The translations under genes were made by a program, and so were the position numbers. Below, one piece after another: positions 6,422-14,511 of a DNA stretch of 19,222 nt; position 1 is the first letter of the stretch; each line of letters starts with the position of its first letter. A model generated the notes under the pieces. It ran no database searches, had not been told where the DNA came from, and worked only from the letters and a program-made list of their open reading frames with translations. This DNA is from an uncultured Eubacteriales bacterium (GTDB taxonomy: Bacteria > Bacillota > Clostridia > Christensenellales > UBA1242): assembly GCA_948949055.1 (NCBI GenBank), contig CARBWQ010000005.1, positions 1 through 19,222 on the forward strand, given 5' to 3'.

Positions 6422-8398
6422 ATGAAACATAATTCTAATGAACTAGAAAGACTTAAAAGAGAGGTTTGGTATTTAAAAACAATATCTCTGCCAGCCTTAA
6501 ACGACAAAATCAATATTTTATCAGGAGGAAGTGGTGCAACTTTTGATGATTTGTTAAATCAAATTAATGCTATTGAAGACAAGGTGAAAATCATAAACAC
6601 ATCAATTTCATCGCATAGCAACGACATCTCAGACCTTAATGATTGCATGTCATCACTAGCTCAAATCATTTCCACCCTTCAATCGAAAACTGAACTTTCA
6701 GAAAGCGAAATTTCTTCACTAAAAATTGCAAATGACAAACTTAACACTTGTGTTGATACACTAGAAAAAAACATGAGTGAAGCTCAAAAAGATATAACGA
6801 ACTTAAAAGCTGTCACATCTCAGCTTAACACCACCTCAGACGCACATAGTCAAGCAATTACAAATCTTCAATCTAGCGTTGAAGAAACTCAAAACTGGCT
6901 TTCTGAAACAGACAAGCATATGGACACAATAGTAGATTCTTTTACCGGCATTATAGAAGATAGCAATTTTCACAATGCAGAGTTATATAAATTAAATAAC
7001 AAAGTGACTGCCCTTGAAGAAACAGACCAAGCACACACAAATTCTATTGCAACTATCAATGAAAATATCTCAGAGCTTAACGATTGGAAAACACAAGCTG
7101 ACCAAAATATGGATACGATTACTGACAGTTTTACAGGTATCATAACAAATATTAATTCTCACACCTCAGAGTTGTTCAAACTCAACAACAGCATCTCTAC
7201 CATAAACCAAACACTTGAAACGCAAGACGATAACATATCTGCGTTGCAAACTTCATCTACTACCCATGACAATAAAATTAAATCAATAGAATCAGTAAAT
7301 GCAACACAAAATACAAAGATAACCAATCTTGAAAAAAGTGACTCATCTCAAAACAGTAAAATAACAGCTCTTGAAAATGCAAACGCAACTCAGGATACGA
7401 AAATATCTAATATTGAAGGCGTAAACACAACCCAAAACACCAAGATTTCTACTTTGGAAACAAAGGTCACAAACCTAACCACAAATGACACAAAACAAAA
7501 CACAAATATTACAAACGCACAAAACTCAATTAAAAGTTTACAAACAAAAGTTACTGCACTTGAAGATTGGAAAAGCGATGCCGAAAATAATATGGATACC
7601 ATCACCGAAAGCTTTACAGGCATTGTGACTGATAGCAATTTCCATACTAGCGAAATATACAAGCTAAATACAAGCTTGTCTGACCTTGAAGATTTAGTTG
7701 CATCACATACTACAAAAATAACTAATGTAGAAAGTGTTAACAACACTCAAAATACCAAGATAACAAACATTGAAAAGGTAAACACAACTCAAAATACCAA
7801 AATTACAAATTTGGAAACGAGTGACACCTCACAAAACACTAAAATAGCAAACCTTGAAAAAAGCGATTCAACGCAAACGACTAATATTACTAATGCACAA
7901 AAAAATATTACAAGTCTGCAAACTTCTTTAACTGCCCTACAAAATACTGTCACCACACTCAATAACGATGTCACGGCACTTAAAAACAGCAGTGGACAAG
8001 GTGGAGGCATTACAACAGTTGTTCTTTATGATATGAGGAGTACTAATGCGAATGTCAATCGTGGTTTTACTACCGGAATGGTTGGCAACAAATATTTTAA
8101 TGTTGATCTTACTCAGTATAAAGCACTTCATGTCTATGCCAGCCTCAATAACTTTGATTGTAGCACAATTTATAGCTTGACAGAAAGAAATAAACTAGAT
8201 ATGACGCTTATGGCAATAAATAGTACATATCTTATTCACCACTATTTAAAATGTCAAGTTGCAACTGCACTCAACAGGTTTACAGTCGCAGGTTATGCAA
8301 TAATCACATTTAATAAGTCTTCAAACACATTCACCATAGAAAATGGCGCATCTAAAACGAATATGATAGTATATAGAGTTGAAGGAATAAAATACTAG
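6422..8398 (+). CDS. Long coiled-coil protein with phage tail-fibre-like C-terminal domain
   Basis: 658 aa. Residues 1-40 hold a short charged helix and a GGSG turn. About 45-520 is a continuous heptad-rich coiled coil, very rich in Asn, Thr, Ser and Lys. It contains runs of a 14-residue unit of the form TQNTKITNLEKxDS (two blocks, about 292-350 and 430-490). It also contains three copies of a roughly 40-residue module beginning at W159, W222 and W383, with core MDTITDSFTGI and ending in ELxKLN. A Gly-rich hinge (SGQGGG, about 523-528) leads to a globular domain (530-658) starting TTVVLYD and ending IVYRVEGIKY, a layout typical of receptor-binding tips of phage tail fibres. There is no signal peptide, membrane anchor or sortase motif, and no other phage gene nearby. 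Strong AAAGGAG site before ATG. Trimeric fibre assembly is inferred. Confidence 0.7.
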   Translation: MKHNSNELERLKREVWYLKTISLPALNDKINILSGGSGATFDDLLNQINAIEDKVKIINTSISSHSNDISDLNDCMSSLAQIISTLQSKTELSESEISSLKIANDKLNTCVDTLEKNMSEAQKDITNLKAVTSQLNTTSDAHSQAITNLQSSVEETQNWLSETDKHMDTIVDSFTGIIEDSNFHNAELYKLNNKVTALEETDQAHTNSIATINENISELNDWKTQADQNMDTITDSFTGIITNINSHTSELFKLNNSISTINQTLETQDDNISALQTSSTTHDNKIKSIESVNATQNTKITNLEKSDSSQNSKITALENANATQDTKISNIEGVNTTQNTKISTLETKVTNLTTNDTKQNTNITNAQNSIKSLQTKVTALEDWKSDAENNMDTITESFTGIVTDSNFHTSEIYKLNTSLSDLEDLVASHTTKITNVESVNNTQNTKITNIEKVNTTQNTKITNLETSDTSQNTKIANLEKSDSTQTTNITNAQKNITSLQTSLTALQNTVTTLNNDVTALKNSSGQGGGITTVVLYDMRSTNANVNRGFTTGMVGNKYFNVDLTQYKALHVYASLNNFDCSTIYSLTERNKLDMTLMAINSTYLIHHYLKCQVATALNRFTVAGYAIITFNKSSNTFTIENGASKTNMIVYRVEGIKY

Positions 8399-8422
8399 GA
8401 GAAAAATCTTTCTCCTTTTTTT
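8397..8422 (+). terminator. Rho-independent terminator of the fibre-like gene
   Basis: AGGAGAAA (8397-8404) pairs with TTTCTCCT (8409-8416) around AATC, followed by a T run. The first bases overlap the TAG stop codon. Confidence 0.88.
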
Positions 8423-8515
8423 ATTTTACAAACAACTATTACAAACAGCGCATTTTCTTTTTTTGGGAATTTAATTTTTGCAAAATTAATTTTATTTTAA
8501 AACAAAATATGTTAC

Positions 8516-8521
8516 TATAAT
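8516..8521 (+). promoter_or_regulatory. -10 element of the kinase/nucleotidyltransferase operon
   Basis: TATAAT at 8516-8521, with AAAGGTG ribosome binding site shortly after and ATG at 8535, giving a leader of only a few nucleotides before the site. No good -35 at 16-18 nt. Confidence 0.5.
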
Positions 8522-8534
8522 AAAAAGGTGAAAT

Positions 8535-9509
8535 ATGTTGGATTTTGAAAAAAGAATTAATTTAAATGTTCCTCTTGAAAAATTGTCGCAAATTGTATGT
8601 GAAAATTATAAATTAGGAAAGTTTTTAGATAATCAATTGATAGTGATTGGATATGAAGATTTTAACTATATTTTGACAACAGAAAAAGGTAAATTTGTTG
8701 TCAAGGTATTTTCCAACTTACGAAGTGACCAAGACGCTTTGGAGCTAACCATGCGTGGTGTCACTGCTTACAAAAATGGAATCTCAACTCCTAAAATATA
8801 TGATGTAGATGGGAATTTTTTGTTTAAAACTAAAATTGAAGAAAATAATTATCGTCTTCTTGTAATGGACTATATTGACGGAACAGACTTTTATAGTACT
8901 GGAACTCTTCCAAGTGATGAGGAATTATCAATCATTGCCAAAGAACTAGCTAGACTCAATAAACTTGAATACCAACCTCCTTTCATATATGATCATTGGG
9001 CTATTGTCAATTTTGAAAATGAATACAAGAAATATATTGACATTGTTGAAAGTGAAGATAAAAAGTTAATAGAAAATGTATACAAAGATTTTCTTAATTG
9101 TGATTTATCTAAGCTGGATTATGGATTTGTACATGGCGACATTATTGTCACCAATGTAATAAAAGAAAATAAATCTGGCAAACTTTACTTTATAGATTTT
9201 TCAGTTTCTAACTACCTACCAAGAATTGTAGACCTAGCCGTTTCCATTTGCGACCTATGCTTAGAGCTAAGTAACATTGATTTAGCAAAAAGAAAGATTA
9301 ACCTCTTTGTTAACTCCTATGAAAGCATATCTCCTCTTAGCAATTATGAAAAAGAATGTTTAAACGTCTTTCTAAGAGTACACCAAGCTATCACAATACT
9401 TGAAACAACAAAAGAAAAACTTTTAAATAACAACGATAGCGAAGAAAACGACGACTTTTTACGTAAAAGTAGGCTGGGGCTTAGAATACTTTTAAACGAG
9501 TTAAATTAA
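8535..9509 (+). CDS. Aminoglycoside phosphotransferase-family (APH-fold) small-molecule kinase
   Basis: 324 aa, APH/choline-kinase fold. N-lobe: FVVKVF with the ATP-binding lysine K57. Hinge: LLVMDYIDGTDFY. C-lobe: catalytic loop HGDIIVTN (H200, D202, N207) and the Mg-binding IDFS (D221). Members phosphorylate hydroxyls on aminoglycosides, homoserine, choline, sugars or nucleoside antibiotics. The replacement of the usual acidic residue after DF by Ser is unusual but tolerated. First gene of a four-gene operon; 10 nt separate it from the nucleotidyltransferase. A resistance or salvage function is possible, but the substrate cannot be told. Confidence 0.82.
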   Translation: MLDFEKRINLNVPLEKLSQIVCENYKLGKFLDNQLIVIGYEDFNYILTTEKGKFVVKVFSNLRSDQDALELTMRGVTAYKNGISTPKIYDVDGNFLFKTKIEENNYRLLVMDYIDGTDFYSTGTLPSDEELSIIAKELARLNKLEYQPPFIYDHWAIVNFENEYKKYIDIVESEDKKLIENVYKDFLNCDLSKLDYGFVHGDIIVTNVIKENKSGKLYFIDFSVSNYLPRIVDLAVSICDLCLELSNIDLAKRKINLFVNSYESISPLSNYEKECLNVFLRVHQAITILETTKEKLLNNNDSEENDDFLRKSRLGLRILLNELN

Positions 9510-9519
9510 GGAGAGCAAA

Positions 9520-10311
9520 ATGTTTACACAACAAGACAGACAAAATGTAATTGATAAAATATGCAACCATTTTTCCTCGCTCAAATCTGTAAAAGCTATT
9601 GCTCTTGTAGGTTCTATCGCACAAGGGAAATCTGACCAATATAGCGATGTTGATATCTCAATCGTTATTGAAGATAATGAAGTCGAAAATGTTTGGAAGG
9701 AGTCAGAAATATTTTTCCTCGAAACCTTTGATAGCTTCAAACATTTCATGACTACCTTTAATGAAAAAAGTTTCTTAATAGGATTATGTTTAAAAAATTC
9801 ACTTGAAATAGATATTGGTTTCAATGACCAAGAAAATTTTGAAAAAAATAGTCAAAAATCATCTCATCTTAGAACAAGAATTATATATGCACGAGAAGAT
9901 TTCGAGTTTGAACAAAAAATTATAGTACCGATAACAGATGTCACCAACCTACTTGAAGAGCGAGTAAATGATCTATGGTATGACTATTTAAATGTAATAA
10001 TTGCACTTAAAAGAAATCAACTTTTTAGAGCTTTGAATGGAGTTGAAAGCATACGTAATCAAATTGTTGAAATATATGCAAAGTCAAAAGGGCTTGAACA
10101 TAAGCATTTTAGACATGTTGATAAATTTGACGATTTGTTTAAAAATAAACTTGCATGCACATGCACTGAGTTATCTTATCAAGGACTTAAAAATGCTTTA
10201 ATAAATTTGTTAAATTTATTTTGCGACCTATTAAGAGATTTCAATCTTGCTCAGGAAGCAGAAAATTACTTACAACACTTTAATGATTTAATGGTAAAAA
10301 TTGATTTATAA
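9520..10311 (+). CDS. Nucleotidyltransferase (Pol-beta superfamily, aminoglycoside adenylyltransferase-like)
   Basis: 263 aa. The N-terminal domain has the hallmark GSIAQGKSDQYSDVD (G31 S32, D43 and D45), with a third acidic residue at D98 in the strand SLEIDIGF, so the catalytic triad appears complete. The C-terminal half (about 130-263) is all helical, as in aminoglycoside and lincosamide nucleotidyltransferases, where it binds the acceptor. Such enzymes transfer AMP or another NMP to a hydroxyl of a small molecule. Strong AAGGAG site upstream. It lies between an APH-fold kinase and a MazG-like hydrolase, suggesting joint modification of a small molecule or nucleotide. Confidence 0.8.
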   Translation: MFTQQDRQNVIDKICNHFSSLKSVKAIALVGSIAQGKSDQYSDVDISIVIEDNEVENVWKESEIFFLETFDSFKHFMTTFNEKSFLIGLCLKNSLEIDIGFNDQENFEKNSQKSSHLRTRIIYAREDFEFEQKIIVPITDVTNLLEERVNDLWYDYLNVIIALKRNQLFRALNGVESIRNQIVEIYAKSKGLEHKHFRHVDKFDDLFKNKLACTCTELSYQGLKNALINLLNLFCDLLRDFNLAQEAENYLQHFNDLMVKIDL

Positions 10312-10326
10312 TAGAAGGAGAAAAAA

Positions 10327-10635
10327 ATGATAGACTTAAATGAATTACAAAAGAAAATTTATGAAAACAAAGTAAAAAAAGGATTTAACTTAACTAATAT
10401 TAGTCAGGAATTTTGTTATATATATGGAGAAGTTGGAGAAGCTTTTGATGCCTTTATAAAAAAGAAAGACAAAGAGGAACTTGGGCTCGAACTTGCAGAT
10501 GTAGCCATTTATCTTTTAGGTTTAAGTGAAATACTTGACATCTCTCTTGAAGAAATGATTGAAAAGAAAGTGAAGATAAATGAAAATCGAGTTTATGTTA
10601 ATGGCGTAAAAGTAACAAAAGAAGATAAAAAATAA
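10327..10635 (+). CDS. MazG-like nucleotide pyrophosphohydrolase
   Basis: 102 aa, a single MazG-type all-alpha domain. The metal-binding EXXE-EXXD pair is visible: E35-V-G-E38 in YGEVGEAFDA and E55-L-A-D58 in LELADVAIYLLG. Such proteins hydrolyse NTPs or dNTPs to NMP and pyrophosphate, often cleaning non-canonical nucleotides. The length fits one domain, as in many Gram-positive stand-alone forms. AGAAGGAG ribosome binding site, 15 nt after the nucleotidyltransferase gene. Cytosolic, third gene of the operon. Confidence 0.82.
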   Translation: MIDLNELQKKIYENKVKKGFNLTNISQEFCYIYGEVGEAFDAFIKKKDKEELGLELADVAIYLLGLSEILDISLEEMIEKKVKINENRVYVNGVKVTKEDKK

Positions 10636-10659
10636 AAAAGGTAATATAGGGAAATCGCC

Positions 10660-11325
10660 ATGGGAAAAATATGTTTAAGCGATAACTTAATAAAAAAATT
10701 ATTAAAAAATGTCTATTTTATAAATGGGACTGCCTACGCAGGAAAATCTACCATGGTTAGAATGCTTGCTGAAAAGCATAATGGAATAGCTTGTGGGGAA
10801 AATTACCATGATAAATTGGCATATCTTGCTGATAATGAAAACCAACCAAACTTAAAATATTTTGAAACAATGTCATCTTGGCAGGAATTTATTAATCGTT
10901 CGCCAGAAGAATATGACAGATGGTTTCAAGATGTTTCACAAGAAGTAGCCGAACTTGAAATAATTGAACTGATTAGGCTTAGCGAAAGTGGTAAAAAAAT
11001 TTTTGTTGACACAAACATTTCTATTGAAACATTAAACAAAATTTCAGATTATAATCATGTTGCAATTATGGTAAGTCCACAATCAATGTCTGTTGAAAGG
11101 TTCTTTGATAGAGAAGACCCAGAAAAAAGATTTTTGCTTTCAAAGATTCAAGAAGCGAAAAATCCAGAGAAAACAATGAAAAACTTTAAAGCCTGCATAG
11201 CTAAGATCAATAGTAAAGAGCATTATGATGAATTTGTCAACAGTGGTTTCTTTGTATTTAAGCGCGATGACACAAAAACACTTAATGAAACCCTAGAAAT
11301 ACTTGAAAATCATTTTTCTTTATAA
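10660..11325 (+). CDS. P-loop kinase of unknown specificity
   Basis: 221 aa. A Walker A motif GTAYAGKST (23-31) directly follows the hydrophobic strand NVYFIN, as in nucleoside-monophosphate-kinase-fold enzymes. A later strand KKIFVDTN (about 111-118) can supply the Walker B aspartate, and a lid-like charged region FFDREDPEKRFLL (about 147-159) contains arginines that could bind phosphate. The rest is helical. The acceptor is unknown; shikimate-, gluconate- or cytidylate-like kinases are alternatives. Weak AGGGA ribosome binding site. Last gene of the operon and followed by a terminator, in keeping with a nucleotide/small-molecule phosphorylation cassette. Confidence 0.7.
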   Translation: MGKICLSDNLIKKLLKNVYFINGTAYAGKSTMVRMLAEKHNGIACGENYHDKLAYLADNENQPNLKYFETMSSWQEFINRSPEEYDRWFQDVSQEVAELEIIELIRLSESGKKIFVDTNISIETLNKISDYNHVAIMVSPQSMSVERFFDREDPEKRFLLSKIQEAKNPEKTMKNFKACIAKINSKEHYDEFVNSGFFVFKRDDTKTLNETLEILENHFSL

Positions 11326-11344
11326 ATTTAAGTTGATAAAGCGC

Positions 11345-11382
11345 AAAAAAACCTAAGCCATTATTCTGGTTTAGGTTTTTCT
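11345..11382. terminator. Bidirectional terminator between the kinase operon and spo0A
   Basis: AAAAACCTAAGCC pairs with GGTTTAGGTTTTT (one G.U) around a loop of about 8 nt. T runs exist at the 3' end on both strands, so it can end transcription from either convergent unit. Confidence 0.88.
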
Positions 11383-11417
11383 TTTTATAATTTTAATGGT
11401 CTAACTAAAAGTATTTT

Positions 11418-12173
11418 TTAACCTTCCATAATCATCTTATCTGCGATAAGTGCAATTAATTCACCATTTGTAGGTTTATCATTTGCACCATAAATTTGAA
11501 GGCCAAATAAACTGTTAATATTTTCAATTTTTCCCCTATTCCAAGCGACTTCTATTGCATGACGCATGCCACGCTCTACCTTTGATGAGCTTGTAGAAAA
11601 CTTTTCTGCAATGGTTGGATAAAGTCTTTTTGTAATAGAAGCAATAATATCAGGATCAACCACAGCAAGTTTTACTGCCTCTCTCAAAAATTGATAACCT
11701 TTGATATGAGCTGGAATACCAATACTGATAAAAATATTTGCAATTTTTTCATCAAGAGCTTTGTCGCAATCAGCATTGAGAATAGGATTAGCAAGGTCTT
11801 TAAGACGCTCTTCAAGATTCTCAGGCGATACTGGCTTAACCATGAAATAACTTGCTCCCTCTTTCATTGCTTTTGAAATAAATCCAGCATGAGAAAGGTT
11901 TGAAACAAAGACAATCTTAGGCATTCTTGCACCAAGTTCTCTTTTAAGCATTTCCATAACTTTAAAACCATCAGCACCAGCAAGAAGCACTTCTGTCACT
12001 AAAAAATCAGGCTTTAAAGACACTACTTCACCAGCGATAACCATTCCATCACTGCCCCTTCCAACTATTTCAAATTCATCACTTTTAGCTTCAAAATATG
12101 CGCTGAGTTTTTCTATTTCTTCCTGTTCTGAATCTGCTAAATATACTTTTATTTTTTTCATTGAGTTTTCCAT
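11418..12173 (-). CDS. spo0A: Spo0A family sporulation response regulator with altered phospho-acceptor
   Basis: 251 aa. Residues 1-127 are a receiver domain and about 141-251 a Spo0A-type DNA-binding domain. The latter closely matches the known family: IPAHIKGYQFLREA, SITKRLYP, VERGMRHAIEVAWNRG, then KPTNGELIALIADK. In the receiver, the acidic pocket reads LADSE, so only D14 of the two usual Asp remains. The phospho-acceptor in PDFLVTEVLL aligns at E61 instead of Asp, the conserved Thr is S91, and K113 is kept. Spo0A normally is activated by phosphorelay phosphorylation and controls entry into sporulation. Here activation is likely different or constitutive. The start at 12173 is supported by AAGGAG six nt upstream. 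Monocistronic, flanked by terminators. Confidence 0.93.
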   Translation of the reverse strand: MENSMKKIKVYLADSEQEEIEKLSAYFEAKSDEFEIVGRGSDGMVIAGEVVSLKPDFLVTEVLLAGADGFKVMEMLKRELGARMPKIVFVSNLSHAGFISKAMKEGASYFMVKPVSPENLEERLKDLANPILNADCDKALDEKIANIFISIGIPAHIKGYQFLREAVKLAVVDPDIIASITKRLYPTIAEKFSTSSSKVERGMRHAIEVAWNRGKIENINSLFGLQIYGANDKPTNGELIALIADKMIMEG

Positions 12174-12247
12174 TTATATCTCCTTATACTGTTGCACTTT
12201 TTTTCTCTTGCAACCTTGATATATAAAAGATAACACATTAATTTTAC

Positions 12248-12287
12248 AAAAAAAAGCATAACTCGCCTGAATTTTCGGCGAGTTATG
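12248..12287 (-). terminator. Rho-independent terminator of the lipoprotein gene
   Basis: Perfect 11-bp stem CATAACTCGCC (12257-12267) with GGCGAGTTATG (12277-12287). On the minus strand it is followed by a long T run (12248-12255), separating the lipoprotein gene from spo0A. Confidence 0.93.
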
Positions 12288-12330
12288 TCTTTATTTGTCG
12301 ATAATTGTAGAAAGCGTTTTTAACAGTCTT

Positions 12331-13698
12331 TTAAACTCTTTTTCCTATGAGTTGACGATTGCCATTCTTGTCAGTTCTATACATATAATAATGTTCATCA
12401 ACATGGTTTTTACCATCTTCATCTTCCCATTCTGTCTTGTCTAATTGAGAGTAATAATAGATATATTGACCATCATAACCACACTCTCCTGAAATAATTT
12501 GATTTTCATTTTCAAGACTTATAATTGTTTCAATTGTTTGGTCGATGACGCTTATTCTCTTTATTGAATTAGAAGAAGAGGTATAAACATAATCATTTTC
12601 TACAAAGAGAATGTCTGAAAACTCTTCACTTTCCATCAAAGATTGTGACTTTGAAGTAAGTTCTTTATAAATCAAGGCGCCATCACTAGTCTTAAATATA
12701 TAGCCATCTCCTGCACCTTTGATATTTGAAATAGTTGTAGCATTATAGAATTTATTTGATGAAGCAGGATTGAAATAATCTGCACCATTTTTGATATTTT
12801 TGTAGTAAACTTCTTGCACTGCTCTATAAGTATAAGAATAGAAAACCACATCTCCTACTCTTCCAAGGAAAGCTATTGTAGAATTTGTAACACCACTATC
12901 AAGATCTTCAACCTTTCCACTGGCAAAATCAACCGATTTAACTGCTGATGTTGATTGTGCCTGCTCTGAGTTTGTAGTATAGATAATATTACGTTCTGTT
13001 GAAGACTGATCAGCAATAGCATAAGAAGTAACATCTTTTGCAATAGTTTTTATCTTTCCTATTTTATTGCCGATTTTGAGTGCCTTAATTGTAAATGTGC
13101 TGTTATCACCCGGCTCAACGATAATGTAATAATAATTGTTATCACTGCCCTTTGCAGTTGTGATTGTACAACCATCGCCCTGTTTAAAAGCTGAGTTTTT
13201 AACAAGTTCTTTAAGACCATCACCATTGAATTTCATTCTGAAAAGTGAAACCTGAGTATAATCGTTTTGCATTTCATTTGTTTTGTGAGTGTTTGCAGAA
13301 GTGAAATAGATATATTCTCCAAGAGCAAACATATCTTGATGTTGATATCCTATAAGCTTTTTATCATTTACCTTTTCAATTTGTTTAGGACTTGAATTAT
13401 TCTTCTCTTCGTCAGTAACTTTATCAGAGAAAGTGAAATCCTTTGTAAGGTTTATTCTTGAAAGATAACCAGTTGATTTAGCATCGTTATAGTCAAAATC
13501 ACTATCACTTGAAGATGTATAACCATTGCCATAATATAAATAGTCACCAACAACCAAAACTTGTCCTTGATTATGTTGAAGTTCCTTAAAATTTGCATCT
13601 TTACCATTTATTTTAACATTAGAAACAGTTGCACAACCAGTCATCAAAAATGCAACACAAAATATTAACGCAAAAATTTTCAAAAATTTATTTTTCAT
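12331..13698 (-). CDS. Secreted lipoprotein with repeated beta-sheet (propeller-like) motifs
   Basis: 455 aa. A lipoprotein signal peptide: MKNK, hydrophobic core, lipobox LMTGC with lipidated C22. The mature part shows repeated short patterns of the kind seen in WD/YVTN-like or DUF5050-type propellers: GDYLYYGNGY, GEYIYFTSAN, GDVVFYSYTY, DGYIFKTSDG, NDYVYTSSSN, GQYIYYYSQL. Each is a hydrophobic-aromatic strand followed by a turn, spaced roughly 50-70 residues. This suggests a six-bladed or so beta-propeller, an inference. Rich in Ser, Asn, Lys. Located outside the membrane. A strong promoter (13729-13757) drives it alone; weak AAAGGCG ribosome binding site. Ligand unknown. Confidence 0.78.
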   Translation of the reverse strand: MKNKFLKIFALIFCVAFLMTGCATVSNVKINGKDANFKELQHNQGQVLVVGDYLYYGNGYTSSSDSDFDYNDAKSTGYLSRINLTKDFTFSDKVTDEEKNNSSPKQIEKVNDKKLIGYQHQDMFALGEYIYFTSANTHKTNEMQNDYTQVSLFRMKFNGDGLKELVKNSAFKQGDGCTITTAKGSDNNYYYIIVEPGDNSTFTIKALKIGNKIGKIKTIAKDVTSYAIADQSSTERNIIYTTNSEQAQSTSAVKSVDFASGKVEDLDSGVTNSTIAFLGRVGDVVFYSYTYRAVQEVYYKNIKNGADYFNPASSNKFYNATTISNIKGAGDGYIFKTSDGALIYKELTSKSQSLMESEEFSDILFVENDYVYTSSSNSIKRISVIDQTIETIISLENENQIISGECGYDGQYIYYYSQLDKTEWEDEDGKNHVDEHYYMYRTDKNGNRQLIGKRV

Positions 13699-13728
13699 TT
13701 AATTCGCCTTTTAATAATTTACTAAAAA

Positions 13729-13757
13729 ATTTTACTATACTTTAATTTATTTGTCAA
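13729..13757 (-). promoter_or_regulatory. Sigma-A promoter of the lipoprotein gene
   Basis: On the minus strand: -35 TTGACA (13752-13757), 17-nt spacer, -10 TAAAAT (13729-13734). Leader of about 25 nt to ATG 13698. Confidence 0.8.
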
Positions 13758-13809
13758 ATGAATTGATACAAATGATTATTGCCATTTTTAGCAAATTAAA
13801 CACAACTTG

Positions 13810-14511
13810 CTATTTAAATTTTATTTCAGTCAAATTATTTTCCACTATATCACAAGAGGTAAGATAATATGGAATATCATTCTTGATAAAACTAGTTGTA
13901 AGTCCTCTTTGACCATGAAGATGACCATATATAACTGCATCAACTTTATATTCTTCAATCAGCTGACTAAACTTACTATCATTTCGATATAAATCCACAG
14001 GTGGATAATGAATCATGCAAACGAGTTTATCGCCCTCTTGTTTGAGTTTATTTGCTTGGTCAAGAGTCATGCCCAGCCTTAATACCTCTCTGTCAAAAAT
14101 CTTTTTATCCTCTGCCGAAAGTCCATCATAACGTTCTACTCCCTTCCAACCACGAGTACCACATACGACCACGCCATTAAATCTTATTGCATCATTTTGA
14201 ATAGCATAAAAGTTTTCTGGCAAAATTGCTCTTAGAGAGGAAATCGATTTCCACCAATAATCATGATTTCCCTTTATGATAACCTTTTTCCCCGGCAAAT
14301 CTTTCAATAACTGTAAATCTGCATCAACCTCTTCAAGTTTCATAGCCCATGACAAGTCACCTGCCATAAGCACCAAATCTTCCTGTCCGACAAGCGCTCT
14401 CCACTGGGCGAATATTTTATCAAGATAACCATCCCAAACGGGTCCAAAAATATCCATAGGCTTATCATTATTAACCGACAAATGGAGATCACTTATTGCA
14501 AAAATTTTCAT
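13810..14511 (-). CDS. Calcineurin-like metallophosphoesterase
   Basis: 233 aa. All family metal motifs are present in order: SDLH (D8, H10), AGDLS (D52), GNHD (N82, H83, D84), IHYPP (H168), and YGHLHG (H197, H199). This is a two-metal phosphoesterase of the cytosolic YmdB/phosphoprotein-phosphatase-like class; length about 230 fits single-domain members. Substrate could be a cyclic nucleotide, nucleotide or phosphoprotein. The start ATG at 14511 abuts the stop of the YqeY gene (no gap), so the two are translationally coupled. No strong terminator follows. Confidence 0.88.
   Translation of the reverse strand: MKIFAISDLHLSVNNDKPMDIFGPVWDGYLDKIFAQWRALVGQEDLVLMAGDLSWAMKLEEVDADLQLLKDLPGKKVIIKGNHDYWWKSISSLRAILPENFYAIQNDAIRFNGVVVCGTRGWKGVERYDGLSAEDKKIFDREVLRLGMTLDQANKLKQEGDKLVCMIHYPPVDLYRNDSKFSQLIEEYKVDAVIYGHLHGQRGLTTSFIKNDIPYYLTSCDIVENNLTEIKFK

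Noticed and set aside
7390..8131. Minus-strand ORFs opposite the fibre-like gene
   Set aside because: They mirror the repetitive coding strand, have no ribosome binding site and no recognisable protein features.
6422..8398. Part of a prophage
   Set aside because: No capsid, terminase, tail, lysis or integrase gene lies on either side within the window, so a prophage cannot be supported here.
13782..13812. Terminator after the phosphoesterase gene
   Set aside because: TAGCAA/TTGCTA pairing is short with a long loop and no T run; too weak to call.
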